A DNA stretch of 64,000 nucleotides from Bacillus sp. WMMC1349. Lineage in GTDB: Bacteria > Bacillota > Bacilli > Bacillales > Bacillaceae. Positions 1-8,243 of this stretch are shown one piece after another; position 1 is the first letter of the stretch, and each line of letters begins with the position of its first letter. The position numbers and the translations under genes are program-made. The stretch spans positions 3,504,501 to 3,568,500 of the forward strand of contig NZ_JABJUQ010000007.1 in NCBI RefSeq assembly GCF_013155385.1. The letters are read 5' to 3'. The notes under the pieces were generated by a model. It worked only from the letters and a program-made list of their open reading frames with translations. It was not told the DNA's origin and did not search any database.

Positions 1-536
1 GCCAGATCACGACTGTCGGGTGCAATATTAATTGCGCAGTCTGCAAATACATATTGCTCATCACCGCGTGCCAAAATAAAAACACCTGACGTTTTCTGAA
101 CACCTTGCTTTGTTTTGATAATCTGCAGTGCTGGTCGAACTGTATCGGCCGTAGAATGTGCCGCACCGCTGACAAGTCCGTCAGCTAGCCCTTTATAAAC
201 AAGCATTGTACCAAAGTAGTTTTCATCTAAAAGGATCTGGCGGGCCTGGTCTTCTGTTGCTTTTCCTTTACGACGCTCCACAAAAGACTGAACAAGGTCT
301 TCCATTCCTTCATATGTATGTGGATCATAAATGTCAACACCATCAATGGTGATATTCAACCCTGTCGCTTTTGCCTTAATCTCCTGCTCGTTTCCGATGA
401 GAATGGGCTTTAATACGTTATCTTCACTAAGATTGCTGATCGCTTTCAAAATGCGTTCATCTAAACCTTCTGGAAATACAATTTTAACCCCTTTGCCTGC
501 TACTTTTGTTTGTACTGTTGAAAATAGATCTGCCAC
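1..536 (-). CDS. pta: Phosphate acetyltransferase (N-terminal part, cut by window edge)
   Basis: Converts acetyl-CoA and phosphate to acetyl phosphate in the cytoplasm, the first step of overflow to acetate. About 178 residues are present; the B. subtilis protein is about 323, so the C-terminal half lies beyond base 1. The reading starts V-A-D-L-F-S-T-V and contains KIVFPEGLDERIL, GLADGLVSGAAHSTADTVRP and FADCAINIAPD, all typical of Pta. The start is a GTG at 536, chosen because a strong AAGGAGGG lies just upstream and the N-terminus then matches B. subtilis Pta (MADLFSTV). It is divergent from hemQ as in B. subtilis, with a cre-like box upstream. Identification is by recall of the family sequence; very secure. 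Confidence 0.97.
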   Translation of the reverse strand, partial: MADLFSTVQTKVAGKGVKIVFPEGLDERILKAISNLSEDNVLKPILIGNEQEIKAKATGLNITIDGVDIYDPHTYEGMEDLVQSFVERRKGKATEDQARQILLDENYFGTMLVYKGLADGLVSGAAHSTADTVRPALQIIKTKQGVQKTSGVFILARGDEQYVFADCAINIAPDSRDL

Positions 537-575
537 TATGTACCCTCCTTGATATTGTCACAAAAAAACCTCTCT

Positions 576-635
576 ATTTTAGCATACTCTTTTAAAATAT
601 AAATTCAAATATTCATGATTATTATAGCGCTTTCA
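576..635 (-). promoter_or_regulatory. pta promoter (-10) and upstream cre-like box
   Basis: On the minus strand a TGCTAAAAT extended -10 (TAAAAT at 581-576) precedes the pta start. A near-perfect catabolite box, TGAAAGCGCTATAA, lies at 635-622. The predicted transcription start is near 569, placing the box centre at about -60. That is where CcpA activates, rather than blocks, transcription, as known for pta in B. subtilis. Activation here is inference. Confidence 0.6.
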
Positions 636-736
636 AAAATATATTTTTAAAAAATGCACTCAAAACTTCTAAACAGATGAAGTGGAGGGAACTATGTTAT
701 GATGAAATCAATACATAAGATTTGGGAGTGATCAAT

Positions 737-1501
737 ATGAGTGAACAGCAAAAGACAAATGAAGCTGCAGTAACACTTGATGGCTGGTATGCCCTTCACG
801 ATTTTCGGACGATGGACTGGTCTTCTTGGAAGCTGTTATCAAGTGATGAGCGCCAAGTGATTATGAGCGAATTTAGCAGTCTCCTTGAAAAGTGGGGGAA
901 AACAGAAACATCAGGAAATGGTAGTCATACATTGTATAGCATTGTCGGTCAAAAGGCGGACCTCATGATCATGGTATTACGCCCAACAATGGAAGAATTA
1001 AATCAAATTGAACTTGAATTCAACAAGTCAAAACTTGCAGAATATACAATTCCTGCTTATTCTTACGTATCTGTTGTTGAGCTTAGCAACTATATGGGAA
1101 GCGGTGAAGGCGATCCTTATCAAAATCCGCAGGTGCGGGCACGCCTCTATCCTGAACTTCCTGACGCTCGCCATGTTTGTTTCTATCCAATGGATAAAAG
1201 AAGGTCAGGCAATGACAACTGGTACATGCTGTCAATGGAAGAACGAAAAAAACTGATGCGCAGCCACGGCATGATTGGACGCGGTTATGCTGGTAAAGTC
1301 AAACAAATTATTACCGGTTCAGTTGGTTTTGATGACTTCGAATGGGGTGTTACACTGTTTTCTGATGATGTACTTCAATTTAAAAAACTTGTCTATGAAA
1401 TGCGTTTTGATGAAGTCAGCGCCCGTTACGGAGAATTTGGGTCATTCTTTGTCGGAAACCGTCTAACAACAAAACAACTACCTTCCTTTTTATATATTTA
1501 A
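737..1501 (+). CDS. hemQ: Coproheme decarboxylase HemQ (YwfI)
   Basis: Last enzyme of the coproporphyrin-dependent haem pathway of Gram-positive bacteria: it decarboxylates coproheme to haem b in the cytoplasm. The 254-residue product matches B. subtilis HemQ along its length ([15 protein letters not shown] near the start; [31 protein letters not shown] and [19 protein letters not shown] in the middle). It is a chlorite-dismutase-fold protein. The open frame begins at a TTG at 722, but ATG 737 is chosen because GGGAGTG lies 6 nt upstream and the family starts MSEQQ. It is divergently transcribed from pta. Haem output would serve the quinol oxidase encoded further along the window. No anomalies seen. 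Confidence 0.97.
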   Translation: MSEQQKTNEAAVTLDGWYALHDFRTMDWSSWKLLSSDERQVIMSEFSSLLEKWGKTETSGNGSHTLYSIVGQKADLMIMVLRPTMEELNQIELEFNKSKLAEYTIPAYSYVSVVELSNYMGSGEGDPYQNPQVRARLYPELPDARHVCFYPMDKRRSGNDNWYMLSMEERKKLMRSHGMIGRGYAGKVKQIITGSVGFDDFEWGVTLFSDDVLQFKKLVYEMRFDEVSARYGEFGSFFVGNRLTTKQLPSFLYI

Positions 1502-1509
1502 CAGTCAAA

Positions 1510-1683
1510 GGAGCTGTCTAAAAAGTCCTTTTTCAACATCAATCAGGGGGAATTGCGAGACTCCTGCGGAAACAGCGAGCCAGGCGAGACCCAAGAGGAG
1601 CAAGGAACGAGCTCCGAGGAGGCTCGCGGATCGCCCGCGGAAAGCGAGCAAATTCCCCAATTTACGACTTTCAGGACAACCCC
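1510..1683 (+). repeat. Interspersed repeat, copy 1 (full, forward)
   Basis: About 174 bp starting GGAGCTGTCTAAAAAGTCC only 8 bases after the hemQ stop and ending GACTTTCAGGACAACCCC. The two ends are imperfect inverted repeats of about 18 bp. The GC-rich core carries repeated GCGGAAA/GCGAGC units. It is nearly identical to copies at 4715, 18989 and 34604. It lacks the stretch before the right end that copy 2 has. It encodes no protein of its own. Confidence 0.9.
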
Positions 1684-1894
1684 TTTATAATTTTTAAAAA
1701 TATTCTACTTTATTCTTTCGATCGCGACATCAAAGGATGGAGATTCTAGAAATCCCCAATGGGGAGCTTAATCTATCATAACTTTCTTCTCTTCCATCTA
1801 CTCTTAATAATTACCATTAACACAATGTAAATCAATATAACGATATTATTATACAAAGGGTCAATTTTCAAAAAAACAGTATTAAAAGTCATCA

Positions 1895-2137
1895 CTAGAC
1901 CATGAGAAGTGTTGCAATCCACCATATAAAATCATATTTTTTATCACCCTGCTCTTGGCTCCTCTTACGTTTAACCAGGTCAAAAATCAAACAAGCAGCC
2001 ACAAAAACCACCAAAACAACTGTTATCACAGTAGACGGAAACTTTTCTTTAATGGTACTCATTATGATTCCCATCAGAGCAGACCCTAAAAAAACCAAAT
2101 AACTCTCACGAAATATCATACCTTTCTTAATTTTCAT
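1895..2137 (-). CDS. Small hypothetical membrane protein
   Basis: Encodes about 80 residues starting MKIKKGMIFRESYLVFLG. At least two hydrophobic segments are visible (about residues 9-25 and 28-48), then a charged KRKRSQEQGDKK stretch and a third short hydrophobic end (FIWWIATLLMV). The frame could start 8 codons earlier at ATG 2161; neither start has a good ribosome site, so the start is uncertain. It is divergent from the small secreted-peptide gene at 2206, which could mean an immunity or partner role, but this is only context. I do not recognise the family. Confidence 0.5.
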   Translation of the reverse strand: MKIKKGMIFRESYLVFLGSALMGIIMSTIKEKFPSTVITVVLVVFVAACLIFDLVKRKRSQEQGDKKYDFIWWIATLLMV

Positions 2138-2205
2138 TAAATCATATGAAAAGCATTCCAAAAAGGTCTATAGTTGTTTATATTACAGGAAAGGATGTTT
2201 TTTGT

Positions 2206-2358
2206 TTGAAGAAAGATATAACAGTAGTACTGTCTCTAGTCATGAGTCTCGTTGTAATCATTCCAGCGACCCATTCATTTGCCGCTGAACAAAACAATGA
2301 ACAGAATAATGATATAAGCAAGACTAATGTTCCCGTTGCACTTACTGCTCTTTCTTAA
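2206..2358 (+). CDS. Small secreted peptide precursor, function unknown
   Basis: A 50-residue product from a TTG start at 2206, with AGGAAAGGA about 10 nt upstream. Residues 1-26 form a textbook signal peptide: K-K-D, a hydrophobic core ITVVLSLVMSLVVIIP, then a THSFA-A cleavage-type end. The remaining short tail, beginning EQNNEQNN and ending NVPVALTALS, has no cysteines. An in-frame ATG at 2146 would add 20 residues but lacks a ribosome site and would break the signal peptide. Size and layout resemble secreted signalling or Phr-like precursors, or the stump of a longer exported protein; there is no rap-like gene nearby. Family not recognised. Confidence 0.5.
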   Translation: MKKDITVVLSLVMSLVVIIPATHSFAAEQNNEQNNDISKTNVPVALTALS

Positions 2359-2475
2359 GAAAATCCCGCATCTTGTTCTTCAAGCACAAATTCTTAATCC
2401 TTACCCATCCCCGTTTCCAGATGATTTTCTACATAAAGCAGGGCTAAAGAATCAATCATAACCTACTTCTTTATA

Positions 2476-2504
2476 TTGACAAATCCGATATTAAACTGTA
2501 CATT
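2476..2504 (+). promoter_or_regulatory. Putative sigma-A promoter of the ktr gene
   Basis: TTGACA at 2476-2481, a 17-nt spacer, then TACATT at 2499-2504, about 67 nt before the ATG at 2571. The -35 is perfect and the -10 is 4/6. No c-di-AMP riboswitch-like fold could be made out by eye in the leader. Confidence 0.5.
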
Positions 2505-2570
2505 ATCATTATTTGAAAAAGTACAAAATGAATGGCGTACCATTTCTAATAGATAGAAAGGATAGACAAC

Positions 2571-3917
2571 ATGCCAAAATCAGTTTCAACAAAGCTTGTA
2601 AAAGGAAAAACAATTAATATTAGTCCACCGCAAACTCTGGCACTTAGCTTTTTAATTATTATTGCAGTTGGTGCTTGTCTATTGAAACTGCCAATCGCCT
2701 CAACAACATATATCTCTTGGCTTGACGCTCTGTTTACGGCTACCTCGGCAACGACTGTTACTGGCTTGGTTGTCATTGATACCGGGGTAGATTATACCGT
2801 TTTCGGACAAACTGTCATTATGTGTCTGATTCAGGTTGGTGGATTAGGTTTAATGACGTTTGCTGTTTTAATCGTCATGATGATTGGTAAGAAAATTGGT
2901 TTACAACAGCGAATTCTCGTTCAGGAAGCTTTTAATCAAACTTCTTTAGGCGGTCTTGTCCGTTTAGTCAAGCATTTGTTTATTTTCACCATTGTTATTG
3001 AGTTTGTCGCCTTTATTATTCTTTCCATTAGATGGGTCCCTGAATATGGTTTGAAGGAAGGCATGTTTCATAGTATTTTCAACACAATTTCAGCCTTTAA
3101 TAATGCAGGCTTTTCCCTCTGGTCTGACAGCTTGTCTCAATATGTAGGTGACCCGGTTGTCAACCTGGTGATTACAGGGCTTTTTATTACTGGTGGAATC
3201 GGATTTACAGTGATGATAGATTTATGGACAAAACGAAACTTTCGAAAATTGTCGCTTCATTCTAAACTGATGATTGTGGGAACACTAACCATCAACACGA
3301 TCGCTGCGTTGACGATTTTTATTTTGGAATATGGTAATCCAGGGACTTTAGGAAACCTTTCCTTAACAGAAAAATTATGGGGCGCATATTTTCAAGGCGT
3401 CACACCAAGAACTGCTGGATTTAATACGTTAGATATCGCTCAATTAACAACACCGTCTCTTCTCCTGATCATCGTTTTGATGTTTATTGGTGCAGGAAGC
3501 GCCTCAACAGGAAGCGGAATCAAACTGACGACCTTTATTGTGATGATATTGGCAACCATGACATTTTTACGAGGCAAAAGCGAAACGGTCGTATTTCATC
3601 GCGCGATTAAAATGCAAACCATTTTGCGTGCACTGGCTATTATTGTGATCAGTTTTTCATTTGTAATGTTGACGATATTTGTGTTGACAATCACTGAGGA
3701 TGCTCCCTTCTTAAGTATCGTCTTTGAAGTGTTATCCGCTTTTGGAACAGTCGGCTTATCAACGGGATTGACCCCTGAGTTAACAACTGTGGGAAAAGCA
3801 GTTATTATGATGATGATGTTCATCGGCCGCGTTGGTCCGTTAACAATGGCATTTACATTTGCAAAAGAAAAGAAAGCACCGATCCGTCATCCACATGATG
3901 AAGTCATTACAGGGTAA
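2571..3917 (+). CDS. Ktr-type potassium uptake channel subunit (KtrB/KtrD family)
   Basis: Integral membrane subunit of a Na-dependent K+ uptake system of the TrkH/Ktr superfamily, 448 residues, the usual length. The four pore-loop signatures are visible: ATSATTVTGLVV near 60, FNNAGFSLW near 180, TPRTAGFNT near 285 and FGTVGLSTG near 400. Each carries the selectivity glycine. Membrane segments fill the rest. The ATG at 2571 follows GAAAGGATAG. Partner subunits KtrA/KtrC (RCK domain) are not in the window, so it must work with a gene elsewhere; B. subtilis KtrD is likewise alone. I cannot decide between ktrB and ktrD by eye. It is followed by its own terminator. Confidence 0.93.
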   Translation: MPKSVSTKLVKGKTINISPPQTLALSFLIIIAVGACLLKLPIASTTYISWLDALFTATSATTVTGLVVIDTGVDYTVFGQTVIMCLIQVGGLGLMTFAVLIVMMIGKKIGLQQRILVQEAFNQTSLGGLVRLVKHLFIFTIVIEFVAFIILSIRWVPEYGLKEGMFHSIFNTISAFNNAGFSLWSDSLSQYVGDPVVNLVITGLFITGGIGFTVMIDLWTKRNFRKLSLHSKLMIVGTLTINTIAALTIFILEYGNPGTLGNLSLTEKLWGAYFQGVTPRTAGFNTLDIAQLTTPSLLLIIVLMFIGAGSASTGSGIKLTTFIVMILATMTFLRGKSETVVFHRAIKMQTILRALAIIVISFSFVMLTIFVLTITEDAPFLSIVFEVLSAFGTVGLSTGLTPELTTVGKAVIMMMMFIGRVGPLTMAFTFAKEKKAPIRHPHDEVITG

Positions 3918-3933
3918 TGACAGCTCGCAATCA

Positions 3934-3968
3934 AATCGGTTGGATTTTTACGATCCAGCCGATTTTTT
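3934..3968 (+). terminator. Rho-independent terminator after the ktr gene
   Basis: Stem AATCGGTTGGAT / ATCCAGCCGATT (one G-T pair), short loop, then a run of six T. It starts about 17 nt after the ktr stop. Confidence 0.85.
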
Positions 3969-4061
3969 CATACCCCCGATTTGAAGGTTTCCGTTCAACA
4001 ATCGCTTCTTTCATTTGAAAATTCCAGAATTGTACGTTCTGAGTGCCTTTTTTTCCTAAAT

Positions 4062-4091
4062 GTCATATTCAAGAAACCTGCCTCATACTGT
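4062..4091 (+). promoter_or_regulatory. Putative sigma-E promoter of gerQ
   Basis: GTCATATT at 4062-4069 and CATACTGT at 4084-4091 with a 14-nt spacer match the mother-cell sigma-E consensus closely. It lies about 110 nt before the gerQ ATG. In B. subtilis gerQ is expressed by sigma-E, which supports the call. Confidence 0.7.
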
Positions 4092-4199
4092 TTAAGGGAT
4101 GAGAAATACTGATCTAACATCTTAAATACCGCTGGCCCGGTTTCATGTAGGTTCCGGGTAAAGGTATGATGTGATTGTTAAGACATAAGGAGGAACGAA

Positions 4200-4712
4200 A
4201 TGAAACCTAAAAAAAATCAATTTCAGCCTCTGCAAGAGCTTGAAATGCCGGATTTCCGCCAGCAACAAATGGGACCCAATCCTTACCCTCAAACGGGACA
4301 AATGTATCAACAGCAAATGCAGCCGCCATTCCCACAAATAGGCGGTCAAGAAATGTATCCAATGCAGCCGACCGGAGTTCAAGTTCCGCCAATGACTACA
4401 ATGTCCCCACAGCAGGCAGCTCCAAGCATACCTGGAATGCTGCCGTTAGAACAGTCCTACATTGAAAATATTTTGCGGCTGAACCGCGGCAAAGTGGCAA
4501 CTGTTTACATGACATTTGAAAACAATCCGGAATGGGGTGCAAAAGTTTTCAGAGGAGAAATTGAAGCCGCTGGCCGTGACCATCTCATTTTAAGTGACAG
4601 AAAAACAGGCACCCGTTATTTGCTATTGATGGTATATCTTGATTACATTACCTTTGATGAACCGATTAATTATGAATATCCATATCAAATGGCTACTTTT
4701 ACACCTAGATAA
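4200..4712 (+). CDS. gerQ: Spore coat protein GerQ (YwdL)
   Basis: Inner spore-coat protein needed in B. subtilis to place the lysin CwlJ in the coat, and cross-linked there by transglutaminase Tgl. The 170-residue product has a low-complexity N-terminal half rich in Gln, Met and Pro (about residues 20-80) with Lys residues at the extreme N-terminus (KPKKNQ), the type used for cross-linking. A folded C-terminal domain begins near PLEQSYIENILRLNRGKVATVY and ends YPYQMATFTPR. ATG 4200 follows AAGGAGG. The family length is about 180. In B. subtilis gerQ lies next to ywdK; here an accessory block of about 9.6 kb separates them. Confidence 0.95.
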   Translation: MKPKKNQFQPLQELEMPDFRQQQMGPNPYPQTGQMYQQQMQPPFPQIGGQEMYPMQPTGVQVPPMTTMSPQQAAPSIPGMLPLEQSYIENILRLNRGKVATVYMTFENNPEWGAKVFRGEIEAAGRDHLILSDRKTGTRYLLLMVYLDYITFDEPINYEYPYQMATFTPR

Positions 4713-4714
4713 AA

Positions 4715-4900
4715 GGAGCTGTCTAAAAAGTCCTTTTTCAACATCAATCAGGGGGAATTGCGAGACTCCTGCGGAAACAGCGAGCCAGGCGAGACCCAAG
4801 GGGAGCAAGGAACGAGCTCCGAGGAGGCTCGCGGATCGCCCGTGGAAAGCGAGCAAAATCCCCAATTTTTATTCATCCACACGACTTTCAGGACAGCCCC
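4715..4900 (+). repeat. Interspersed repeat, copy 2 (full, forward)
   Basis: About 186 bp from GGAGCTGTC, 2 bases after the gerQ stop, to GGACAGCCCC. It ends 14 bases before the stop of the convergent lnrN-like gene, so it fills the convergent junction. The ends are imperfect inverted repeats (GGAGCTGTCTAAAAAGTCC versus GGGGCTGTCCTGAAAGTCG). Confidence 0.9.
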
Positions 4901-4914
4901 CTTTTTTTATTGAT

Positions 4915-6057
4915 TTAGCCAAAATTCCTCACATTGTTATTGTGATTGAATCTGTAGACTACAATTAAGAAAAATGCTGCCGCAAAAGCAAATAAGATCA
5001 GAAGATTCAAATATAAATGTTGAAGTTGCTGACCTTCCTGTAATTGTTCCAATGTCTTTAAAACCCATCTTTGCGGGAGAAAATTAGCCATTTTTTGAGC
5101 GAATGTTGGCATCACTTCAACAGGCCAATAACAACCAGAAATCATGATAGTCGGGGTGAAGATCAGGTTTTGCAAAGCTCCTACAGTTTTGGAATTGTTC
5201 GCAAAAACAACCGTGATCAATGACAGCCCGATAGCACTTAATCCAAATAACATTAAGATAACCGCCATTTGCCAAAATGGAACCCCTGGTTCAACATGAA
5301 AGACATGCTTCATCATTACCATTGTAAAAAAGATTTGGAATGTGACAACAAGCATACAGACCACGATATTTGACAGTACATACTGCTTTGCGGTAATCGG
5401 TGTTGTCAAAAGTCTGAAATAAGTTCTGTTTTCTTTTTCTTTAATTAGGATTTCAGACAAACTGCCTGCAGAATACAGCATCGCCATTAGAAGGAAACCG
5501 ATCATGAGATAGTTCATTTCATTTTGATGCTTATCTTCAACCTTATGAATATTCACTTTAAATGTATCATTTTGATAATGTTGATACATCTTTTGAAAGG
5601 TTTTTGAATCCCCCTTCGCCGTTTTACCGATCGCTGCAATATTATGAATGTAATGATATAAATACGATTTTACAAAACCAGTAATTTCCGCCCCTTTTAT
5701 TGAGGAAATTTTAATATGGTTTGGCTTCCCTTCATAGACACTTTGAGTGAATCCTTCATCTATTGTGATGACACAATCAAGCTTTCCTGCTGCAAGTTTA
5801 CTTTTCATTTCCGATTGATCGATACTCATGACTTTCATATTTTCAAGCCCCAGCAAAAACCCCTTCGTGTCAGCAGCAACCTGACCACTATCATGACTGA
5901 CAATGCCAACTTTTACATTTGTGCCGTTATGATCCTGGCTAGCCACAATCGATATAAATATTCCTAGTAGTGGAAGGCATAGAAATAAGATGATATTTTT
6001 CTTCTTTTTAAATGTCACATATAATGTGTTCTTAATTAACCAAAACATCTCTTTCAT
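4915..6057 (-). CDS. ABC-2 type permease, LnrN-like
   Basis: Membrane subunit of a drug-efflux ABC transporter, 380 residues. One N-terminal membrane segment (about 18-38) is followed by a large extracellular domain, then five or so segments in the C-terminal half with the ABC-2 signature region around KEKENRTYFRLLTTPITAKQY. This is the layout of LnrN (YfiN) of the B. subtilis linearmycin-resistance system. The open frame begins at 6090, but ATG 6057 is chosen: it sits 1 nt after the upstream stop, with GGAAGGGC as ribosome site. It is the last gene of the block; repeat copy 2 follows. Confidence 0.85.
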   Translation of the reverse strand: MKEMFWLIKNTLYVTFKKKKNIILFLCLPLLGIFISIVASQDHNGTNVKVGIVSHDSGQVAADTKGFLLGLENMKVMSIDQSEMKSKLAAGKLDCVITIDEGFTQSVYEGKPNHIKISSIKGAEITGFVKSYLYHYIHNIAAIGKTAKGDSKTFQKMYQHYQNDTFKVNIHKVEDKHQNEMNYLMIGFLLMAMLYSAGSLSEILIKEKENRTYFRLLTTPITAKQYVLSNIVVCMLVVTFQIFFTMVMMKHVFHVEPGVPFWQMAVILMLFGLSAIGLSLITVVFANNSKTVGALQNLIFTPTIMISGCYWPVEVMPTFAQKMANFLPQRWVLKTLEQLQEGQQLQHLYLNLLILFAFAAAFFLIVVYRFNHNNNVRNFG

Positions 6058-6058
6058 T

Positions 6059-7180
6059 TTACAGCCCTTCCCTTCTACGTAATGAAACAAGCGCGATCAG
6101 CAACAGCAAACCAGATAACCCAGTATTTACCGCAATTGCTGGAAACATTGCCCCAATATCATTTGAAAAAACAATGTTTGTGATGGCTTCATTCGTCCAT
6201 GTCAGTGGTGAAAGCTTTTTAATCACTGCTATAGCCCCTTCCATATGACTAAGGGGAAAATAGGCACCTCCAAAAAAGCCAACTAGCGGAATGAATACAC
6301 CGATGATCGCCTTTGCCGCTTCACCCGTTTTCGTCATCGCGCCAATACCAAGACCGAGACTGACAGCAAATAGGACAACGGACAACAACACAATGAACAC
6401 AGCACCAAGGTGTTCCCCCCAATTGGCTTTAAATACAGATTTACTAACCGTTACAATCAAAAATATGCAAATTGCATTTGACAGCATACAGCCCAGTAGC
6501 TTCCCAGCAAAGATTTCACCTTTACGAAGAGGAGCAGCCATTAGCCGATCAGCGGTTTTGCCAAGTCGTTCTCCTCTAATAAGAAAACTCGCATGCATCG
6601 CTCCATAGAGGGCCATCAGCGTTGTCATAGTGACCGCATAATAGTCGATCGAACGCGGCTGTTTGTTTGAATTGATTGATGTTTCCTTAATATAATTGTC
6701 ATGAGAGCGGTTTGCCAAAGCCATTTTGGCATGTTGCGGGTTCACTTTAATCATCTCACGAGCTGCTTTGTACTGATTGCTAAACGCCGTCAGCATTCCT
6801 TGAATAATGCTAGTTTTAACATTTCGCTTATCACTTTGATAAAGTTTAATACCGCTATCTTTGACTTCTATGTAGGCATCATAATGCCCTTGTTTGACTT
6901 CATGTTTTCCGTTCATGCCAGTTGATATTTGTTTGAAATCGACACCAGATTTTTTCGCTTCTTTTATAAAAACTTTAAAACCTACCGATAACCCTCCGCT
7001 TGACTGGTCTTGATAGAGAACCTGAACATCATCAACTTTTAATTGCTGGTCAAAGGCACTTGAAAGTGCGGTTCCTAGAATAATAATCAGTACAATTGGA
7101 AATAACAGCATAAAAAATAACGTTCTTTTATCACGAAACGAAGTGATGATTTCTTTTTTAGCAATGTTGAGTATATTCAA
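6059..7180 (-). CDS. ABC-2 type permease, LnrM-like
   Basis: Second membrane subunit of the efflux pump, 373 residues, with the same ABC-2 layout: one N-terminal membrane segment (FFMLLFPIVLIIILG), an extracellular domain of about 130 residues, then five C-terminal segments with LGIGAMTKTGEAAKAIIGVFIPLVGFFGGAYFP cut by loops. AAAGGAGG lies 10 nt before ATG 7180. The stop is 1 nt before the next start, so LnrM and LnrN are translationally coupled. By analogy with B. subtilis LnrLMN it would clear polyene-type membrane-active antibiotics; the actual substrate here is unknown. Confidence 0.85.
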   Translation of the reverse strand: MNILNIAKKEIITSFRDKRTLFFMLLFPIVLIIILGTALSSAFDQQLKVDDVQVLYQDQSSGGLSVGFKVFIKEAKKSGVDFKQISTGMNGKHEVKQGHYDAYIEVKDSGIKLYQSDKRNVKTSIIQGMLTAFSNQYKAAREMIKVNPQHAKMALANRSHDNYIKETSINSNKQPRSIDYYAVTMTTLMALYGAMHASFLIRGERLGKTADRLMAAPLRKGEIFAGKLLGCMLSNAICIFLIVTVSKSVFKANWGEHLGAVFIVLLSVVLFAVSLGLGIGAMTKTGEAAKAIIGVFIPLVGFFGGAYFPLSHMEGAIAVIKKLSPLTWTNEAITNIVFSNDIGAMFPAIAVNTGLSGLLLLIALVSLRRREGL

Positions 7181-7196
7181 ACCAAGTACCTCCTTT

Positions 7197-8132
7197 CTAG
7201 TCGCGTAAATTTCTTCCGGTTAAGGTTAGGAACACGGTTTCTAAATTTGGTGCTTTTTCTTCAAATGAACGAATTTCAACAGAATTGTTCATTAACTGCT
7301 CAATGATTCGATTTAAATTGTTGACCTCAGCATTAGAGTTGATCTTTAGTAGATTTTCTTCAAGAGAAACCATCTCTACGCCACTGATGTTTTTTAGTTT
7401 GTCAGTGTCAATGCTTTCTGGATTTTTAACAGCAATCACAATATCTTTTGTATGAGTAATGATCGCTTTTAGCTGTTCTTTTGTTCCTTCAGCGATAATT
7501 TTCCCATGGTCGATAATCGCAATTCGTGAACAGATTTCTTCGACCTCTTCCATATAGTGACTTGTATAAATAATGGTACAGCCCATCGCATTCAGCTTTT
7601 TAACAGACTCTAAAATATAATTTCTCGACTGGGGATCGATTCCAACTGTTGGCTCGTCCATGATGATCAGCTTTGGTCTGTGAGCAATCGCACAGGCAAT
7701 ATTCAGTCTCCTCTTCATCCCGCCTGAAAAATTTTTCGGGAAACTCTTGAATTTATCACTTAAACCAACAAATCGTAATGCTTCTTCAACACGTTCATGC
7801 AAATGGGACCCCCTTAGCCCGTATAGTCCAGCGAAAAACTTCACGTTTTCATATGCTGTTAAATCTTCGTATATCGCTAAGTCTTGAGGCACAATACCAA
7901 TATTCATTTTGGCAAACTTTTGGTTTTTAGCAATGTTTTGACCAAGAATAAATATCTCACCTTCATTGCTCCGCAGTAAACTTGCAATCATATGAATGGT
8001 CGTACTTTTTCCAGCGCCGTTTGAACCAAGAAATCCAAATATTTCACCCTCAGCTATTGATAATGATAAATTGTCAACAGCAACAAAATCACCAAATTTT
8101 TTCGTTAGATTTTTTATTTCTAGTACATTCAT
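7197..8132 (-). CDS. ABC transporter ATPase, LnrL-like
   Basis: Nucleotide-binding subunit of the efflux pump, 311 residues, the same length as B. subtilis LnrL. Walker A (GSNGAGKST, near 42), the ABC signature (NFSGGMKRR, near 140), Walker B (LIIMDEP, near 162) and the switch His (YTSHYMEE) are all intact. The open frame extends to 8201, but ATG 8132 is chosen because GAGGTGG lies just upstream and the product then starts MNVLEIKNLTKKFG. It is 16 nt from the lnrM-like gene. A strong hairpin separates it from the kinase gene upstream, so lnrLMN can be a separate transcription unit. Confidence 0.9.
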   Translation of the reverse strand: MNVLEIKNLTKKFGDFVAVDNLSLSIAEGEIFGFLGSNGAGKSTTIHMIASLLRSNEGEIFILGQNIAKNQKFAKMNIGIVPQDLAIYEDLTAYENVKFFAGLYGLRGSHLHERVEEALRFVGLSDKFKSFPKNFSGGMKRRLNIACAIAHRPKLIIMDEPTVGIDPQSRNYILESVKKLNAMGCTIIYTSHYMEEVEEICSRIAIIDHGKIIAEGTKEQLKAIITHTKDIVIAVKNPESIDTDKLKNISGVEMVSLEENLLKINSNAEVNNLNRIIEQLMNNSVEIRSFEEKAPNLETVFLTLTGRNLRD

Positions 8133-8168
8133 GATTTCCACCTCATTTTTACTTGACAATATCATTAT

Positions 8169-8210
8169 AAAAAAAAGATGAAGTCTGCGGCAGTGCAGCA
8201 ATTCATCTTT
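8169..8210 (-). terminator. Hairpin with T-run between kinase gene and lnrL-like gene
   Basis: On the minus strand the perfect 9-bp stem AAAGATGAA / TTCATCTTT is followed by eight T, a classic intrinsic terminator. A TATAAT (168-163 in 8100s numbering, i.e. 8168-8163) comes right after it. The same inverted repeat could therefore be the response-regulator operator in front of the lnrLMN promoter; both roles are possible. Confidence 0.65.
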
Positions 8211-8243
8211 TCAACATGAGAATCCTCATATTTTCATATGAAA

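Noticed and set aside
1510..1683. Considered repeat copies as a structured RNA gene
   Set aside because: Copies occur in both orientations relative to genes, have terminal inverted repeats and deletions, and lack a consistent promoter; a mobile repeat fits better.
2360..2570. Looked for a c-di-AMP (ydaO) riboswitch before the ktr gene
   Set aside because: Expected conserved segments were not found by eye; the leader is short after the putative start.
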